The translations under genes were made by a program, and so were the position numbers. Below, one piece after another: positions 60,808 through 64,000 of a stretch of DNA of 64,000 nt. Position 1 is the first letter of the stretch; the number at the start of each line of letters is the position of its first letter. The stretch lies in assembly GCA_021163155.1 (NCBI GenBank), contig JAGGXI010000014.1, forward strand, positions 11,790 through 75,789. The letters run 5' to 3'. The notes beneath the pieces were generated by a model. The model searched no databases. It was not told where the DNA came from and saw only the letters and a list, made by a program, of their open reading frames with translations. The stretch is from Candidatus Aerophobota bacterium (GTDB lineage Bacteria > Aerophobota > Aerophobia > Aerophobales > JAGGXI01).

Positions 60808-60904
60808 CGAGTAAACGGGATGATGGGTAAATGATTTAATTAGATAAATTTTGTACTATTTCTTGTAGTTCCTTTACTTTTTTTCTCATCTACTCATTCA
60901 CCCT
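60808..60904. repeat. ~95-bp repeat shared with 53817-53896
   Basis: CGAGTAAACGGGATGATGGG, then AGATAAATTTTGTACTATTT and CTTGTAGTTCCTTTACTTT, then CTCATCTACTCATTCA. Present in two intergenic spaces 7 kb apart that flank the transporter and molybdenum genes. Confidence 0.8.
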
Positions 60905-61114
60905 TCTACTCATCTACTCAAATCCATAATGCTCTTGCGGGGAAAGTTCCTCGATAACCACGATATCTTCCTAAAATTGGACAAAATAGGTAAGAGTTGT
61001 TAATATATCTTAATATATTATCCCAGATTCAGCAAACTATCGAAGTTTTCCCTAAATAGAATTTAGAAGCCAAAATTCAGCAGTTAATATGCAAATAAAT
61101 CTATGAAGGACAAT

Positions 61115-62275
61115 ATGAAATTAACAGGAACTATGCACAAATATAAGAGAAACAAACTTATCTTGCTTTCTTTAGCTCATAGTGTTAATGATATATCTTA
61201 TGCAGTAGTTCCTCTTCTTTTACCCTTAATTAGAGAGGAATTTAGTTTCACTTATATGCAGGCTGGGCTGTTTTTTACCTGTTTTTTTGCCGCTCATTCA
61301 GTTTTTTCTATGTTCAGTGGCTATATATCAGATAAAACACATAAGACTGAAAGAATTCTCTCTTTTGGCTTCTTTTTCACTGCAATCGCATTCTCTTTAT
61401 TGCTTCTTACACACCTCTATATTCAAATAATAGCAGTTATGATTTTGGCAGCTATTGGTTTAAGTGTTTTCCACCCTGTAGGAATATCTTTATTGAGTCG
61501 AGGTTGGCGAAAAGGTATCTCTTTTGGGTTTTTTCAAGCAGTGAGTAGCATAGGAGTTTCAGCTATGATGCTCTTTTTTAGCTATTTAGTAACTATGTTA
61601 GGATGGCGATTGACCTCCTTAATTTTAGCTACCCCAAGTATCCTCATCGGTTTAGCTTTTCTGTTATCTTACTTTAATTTGGGATATATAGACCCAACCA
61701 CTCAACCAAAAGTTAATCCTATAACCCCAAAATCTTTAGGTCTTTTTTACTTTGCTCGAGGAGCTCAGATATTTGGAGTCGTGGCTATTACCTCTTTTAT
61801 GCCACTGTTTGCTGTAGACGTTGCAGGTCTATTGCCTGAGAAAGCATCATTTCTTCCTGCTTTTATCTGGATAGGAGCTATACCTGCAACACTAATATGG
61901 GGCGTGTTATCTGATTACTACTCACCTCTAAAGATTATCTTATTCTTATCTTTAGCTATAATACCTATAACTCTTGCTACTACTTTATCTCTTTCTCTTT
62001 CAGTAATTTTTATTCTTCTTATAGGATTGGGCTTCTGTAATGGTGGGGTTTGGACTCCTCAAACTGTATGGTTAAGCCGAGTTACCTTTAAAAAAACTCG
62101 GGGAAAGGTATTTGGAGGTATAATGAGTATATCTGGATTATCCCAGATTTTTTCACCTCTTTTTTTCGGATTTATTGCTAATAAATGGGGTCTTATAACT
62201 ACCTTTCGGTTCACTATTTTCCCTATGATAATATCATTTCTGTGTTTAAGTAAATTAATAAGAGGTAATAAGTAG
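61115..62275 (+). CDS. major facilitator superfamily transporter
   Basis: 386 residues from the ATG at 61115 (GAAGGA upstream); ATG 61103 is possible. Twelve hydrophobic segments. SLAHSVNDISYAVVPLLLPL at the start, the loop GYISDKTHKTERIL (GxxxD motif A-like) and GVLSDYYSPLKII after helix 8. It resembles Fsr/NarK-like or sugar/drug efflux members. Substrate unknown. It appears to stand alone, divergent from the antitoxin operon. Confidence 0.85.
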   Translation: MKLTGTMHKYKRNKLILLSLAHSVNDISYAVVPLLLPLIREEFSFTYMQAGLFFTCFFAAHSVFSMFSGYISDKTHKTERILSFGFFFTAIAFSLLLLTHLYIQIIAVMILAAIGLSVFHPVGISLLSRGWRKGISFGFFQAVSSIGVSAMMLFFSYLVTMLGWRLTSLILATPSILIGLAFLLSYFNLGYIDPTTQPKVNPITPKSLGLFYFARGAQIFGVVAITSFMPLFAVDVAGLLPEKASFLPAFIWIGAIPATLIWGVLSDYYSPLKIILFLSLAIIPITLATTLSLSLSVIFILLIGLGFCNGGVWTPQTVWLSRVTFKKTRGKVFGGIMSISGLSQIFSPLFFGFIANKWGLITTFRFTIFPMIISFLCLSKLIRGNK

Positions 62276-62331
62276 ATAACTATGGGTAAGTGGAGTAGGA
62301 GTCTCGACCAATCCAAGCGTTTTGGCTTTTT

Positions 62332-63303
62332 TCAGAGCTCTCTCTGAAACAATCGACCAATCTGCACCTCATCACCCATAACTGTCGGCAAGAAATCTCG
62401 GGTTACTACTGCACCGCTTCTCTCAATCGCTACTTTGAGATTGACAAGAACGCTATCAAGGATGGCCTCACAGTTAATTAAGGCGAAAGAATTACCATGG
62501 GTATCCACACGGGAATAGGCTAATAACTTATTAATCAGTTCCCGCATGCAGTTAGAACCATCTACAGCATAGGCAATAAAATCATCAGCATCTGAATCAA
62601 GCCTGCCTTTATATCGTTTTGCCAGGAGCTGTGTGTAACTGGATATCATACGCAGTGGTTCCTGTAAATCATGCGAAGCTACAAAGGCAAATTGTTGAAG
62701 CTCTTTATTAGAACGGGCCAAATCCTTCATAGTTTGGTTCAGTTTTTTCTCCATTTTCTTGTATTCGGTAATATCGCGACCAATTACAAGGGATCCAATT
62801 AAAGCACCATTCTCATCAAATAAGCTTTGAGAGTGCCATGTGATAATCTTAGTTTGACCATCCTTGCACAAAATAGTCGTTTCAGAATTTTCCTTTCTTC
62901 CCTCCTTACCGATGATTGTGTCCTCTGCTGACATAAGTTTTTTTCGATATTCCTTATCTGGATAGAGCCACTTCCATATTTTATTATGCCCCATAGCCTC
63001 ACCGCGAGAGTAGCCACTTATCTTTTCTGCAGCCTTATTCCATAAAATAATGTTGAGTTTCTTATCTAAAACATCCAGCCAAATATCTGCATTATCAATG
63101 ACAATCTTTTGAAATTGGTTTAACCTATATATTTCCTTTTCTCTCTGCTTGTGTTCAGTGATATCCCTGGAGATGTTTACAAAATATCCCCTCTTAGGGC
63201 AGAAAGATGCAATCTCATACCATTTTCCAAGCCCTGGATAGTAATCAATGAAATATTCAGATTTACCAGTTTGAGCAACTTTAGCATACCTTATAACCTG
63301 CAT
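62332..63303 (-). pseudogene. histidine kinase remnant, truncated at both ends
   Basis: 323 open codons. It begins inside a PAS domain (GKWYEIASFCPKRGYFVNIS), has a full second PAS (IVIDNADIWLDVLDKKLNII, then WHSQSLFDENGALIG) and a HisKA dimerisation domain with the phosphoacceptor FVASHDLQEPLRMISSYTQL. It then stops at VQIGRLFQREL, before the ATP-binding HATPase domain. The 5' side runs into a transposase end. It cannot autophosphorylate as it stands; it may be a dead remnant or a dimerisation fragment. Confidence 0.8.
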
Positions 63304-63359
63304 TCCGCAAAAAAGGTCGCAAGTTACTATAAATAAAGAATCGTATTTTATTTTTGCGA

Positions 63360-63785
63360 CTACATTGGTTTCACCTGTGAAAGATTTTTAGGAAGTTTAG
63401 TCATTGCTAAATGCTCCAGACCAATGCTTTTCAGAAGAGCTATTTGATAGCGCTCCAGAGGAATGATTTTCCTTCTGAGTTCTCCTGAGATATTGTTTTT
63501 GAGCGTCACTAACTTGCAGGAGGAGAAGGGAGCGTATAACTCTTCAGAGTTCAAAAAGTCTTTACCCTCGTGTTCTTTTCGTTTATGAGCCAGATACCTA
63601 TTGATAAAATAAGCAAGAATACAGATGGTATAGACGGCCTCTACATGATCGTCCAGATTAACGTAAAAGGGACGGATCTTCAGAAATGACTTAATATTCT
63701 TAAATGCATTCTCAATTTGTTCCTTATGCCGATAGGCCAGAATGATCTTTTCTGATGTAGTGGAAATATCCTTATCCTCGATCAG
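63360..63785 (-). pseudogene. C-terminal remnant of an IS1634/IS4-type transposase
   Basis: The frame reads SEKIILAYRHKEQIENAF, NIKSFLKIRPFYVNLDDHVE and ICILAYFINRYLAHKRK, the C-terminal Y-x2-R-x3-E-x6-K-type signature region of DDE transposases of the IS1634 group. It stops at 63360. Sequence 63303-63359 is probably the element end, with GCGACC...TTTTTGCGAC-like inverted words. The N-terminal catalytic part is absent. Confidence 0.75.
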
Positions 63786-64000
63786 CTTTTTTTTCTTCCT
63801 TTAGCTCATTGATAATGCTCTTTTCTACATCTGCGCTTATTCTTCTAGTTGAGCTTTTTCTTTTATACTGGATGGAAAAATTATTAGGGTTTCTCTTATA
63901 CTCTTTAAGTAGCTTAAAAAATCTACTCTTCTTAATCTTTAATGTCTCCAGAATATAGACAAGTTCTATCCCTTCATACAGATACTTTTGAAAAAGCGCC
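63766..64000 (-). pseudogene. N-terminal remnant of an ISNCY-like integrase/transposase
   Basis: Entering from the right edge on the minus strand: YLYEGIELVYILETLKIKKS, RFFKLLKEYKRNPNNFSIQY and STRRISADVEKSIINELKEE. This is the helix-turn-helix N-terminus of a DDE integrase of the ISNCY/IS481-like kind. The frame stops just after an eight-A run (63787-63794), and the sequence then passes into the IS1634-type remnant in another frame. The junction is chimeric. Confidence 0.6.

Larger units (their letters stand above)
60710..61114. other. intergenic region between divergent antitoxin and MFS genes
   Basis: 405 bp holding the palindromic operator and promoter (60728-60768), the repeat at 60808-60904 and a repeat scrap at 61015-61046. 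No gene recognised. Confidence 0.55.

Noticed and set aside
63787-63794. Programmed -1 frameshift at the A8 run in the transposase
   Set aside because: The -1 frame stops at once; only +1 or -2 would continue, and the downstream part belongs to a different transposase family.

Overview
The window is low-GC bacterial chromosome, roughly one third G+C by eye. Housekeeping genes are packed into short operons, and the spaces between them are filled with dispersed repeats and small accessory islands. YidC has the large periplasmic domain typical of diderm bacteria, yet SpoVG, a GSI-alpha-like glutamine synthetase and a ROK-controlled sugar ABC operon are also present. With TreT, a DIP-synthase-like protein and repeated toxin-antitoxin pairs, this fits an uncultured anaerobic diderm lineage, for example Aerophobota, Atribacterota or Omnitrophota. 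That placement is inference; no rRNA is present to settle it.

Layout. 1-3.2 kb: defence or mobile debris, with two PD-(D/E)XK-like proteins, hicB with a broken hicA, a broken tyrosine recombinase and an intact AbrB/RelE-type pair. 3.6-8.4 kb: guaA-purS-purQ-purL. 8.7-10.5 kb: cold-shock protein and an M23 peptidase. 10.8-17.5 kb, leftward: yidD-yidC-mnmE, ispE-spoVG, glnA, era. 17.7-24.5 kb, rightward: small membrane genes, hom, rpsB-tsf-pyrH-frr and a glycosyltransferase. 24.6-31.2 kb, leftward: a MazEF-like pair, and xseA-xseB, a PAP2-like gene, dxs, nadK and an ABC-2 permease. 31.4-38.9 kb: UbiB kinase, a secreted PLD-type nuclease, an ATP-grasp enzyme beside a nucleotidyltransferase/CDP-alcohol phosphotransferase fusion, several pseudogenes, three tiny genes and another toxin-antitoxin pair. 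39.3-45 kb: recD2, trxA, an ABC-F ATPase and a class IV aminotransferase.

45-53.7 kb is a carbohydrate module: ROK regulator, solute-binding protein, two permeases, TreT-like glycosyltransferase, a sugar-nucleotide epimerase and a convergent MsmK/UgpC-type ATPase. 54-60.7 kb, leftward: a DUF401 permease, a zinc-ribbon membrane protein, tRNA-Leu(CAA), a complete three-part NMT1-type ABC importer, a molybdopterin-binding protein, and a protein joining a RelE/ParE-like toxin domain to a MocA-like nucleotidyltransferase. That fusion lies directly behind a Phd/YefM antitoxin gene whose promoter carries a perfect 24-bp palindrome. The window ends with an MFS transporter, a histidine kinase truncated at both ends, and transposase remnants.

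The most unusual items are the toxin-nucleotidyltransferase fusion with its antitoxin and palindrome; the CDP-alcohol phosphotransferase lacking the last two canonical aspartates; a 23-codon leader ORF with a near full-length Shine-Dalgarno match that overlaps the sugar-binding-protein start; and several families of intergenic repeats, including a ~200-bp inverted pair 39 kb apart.
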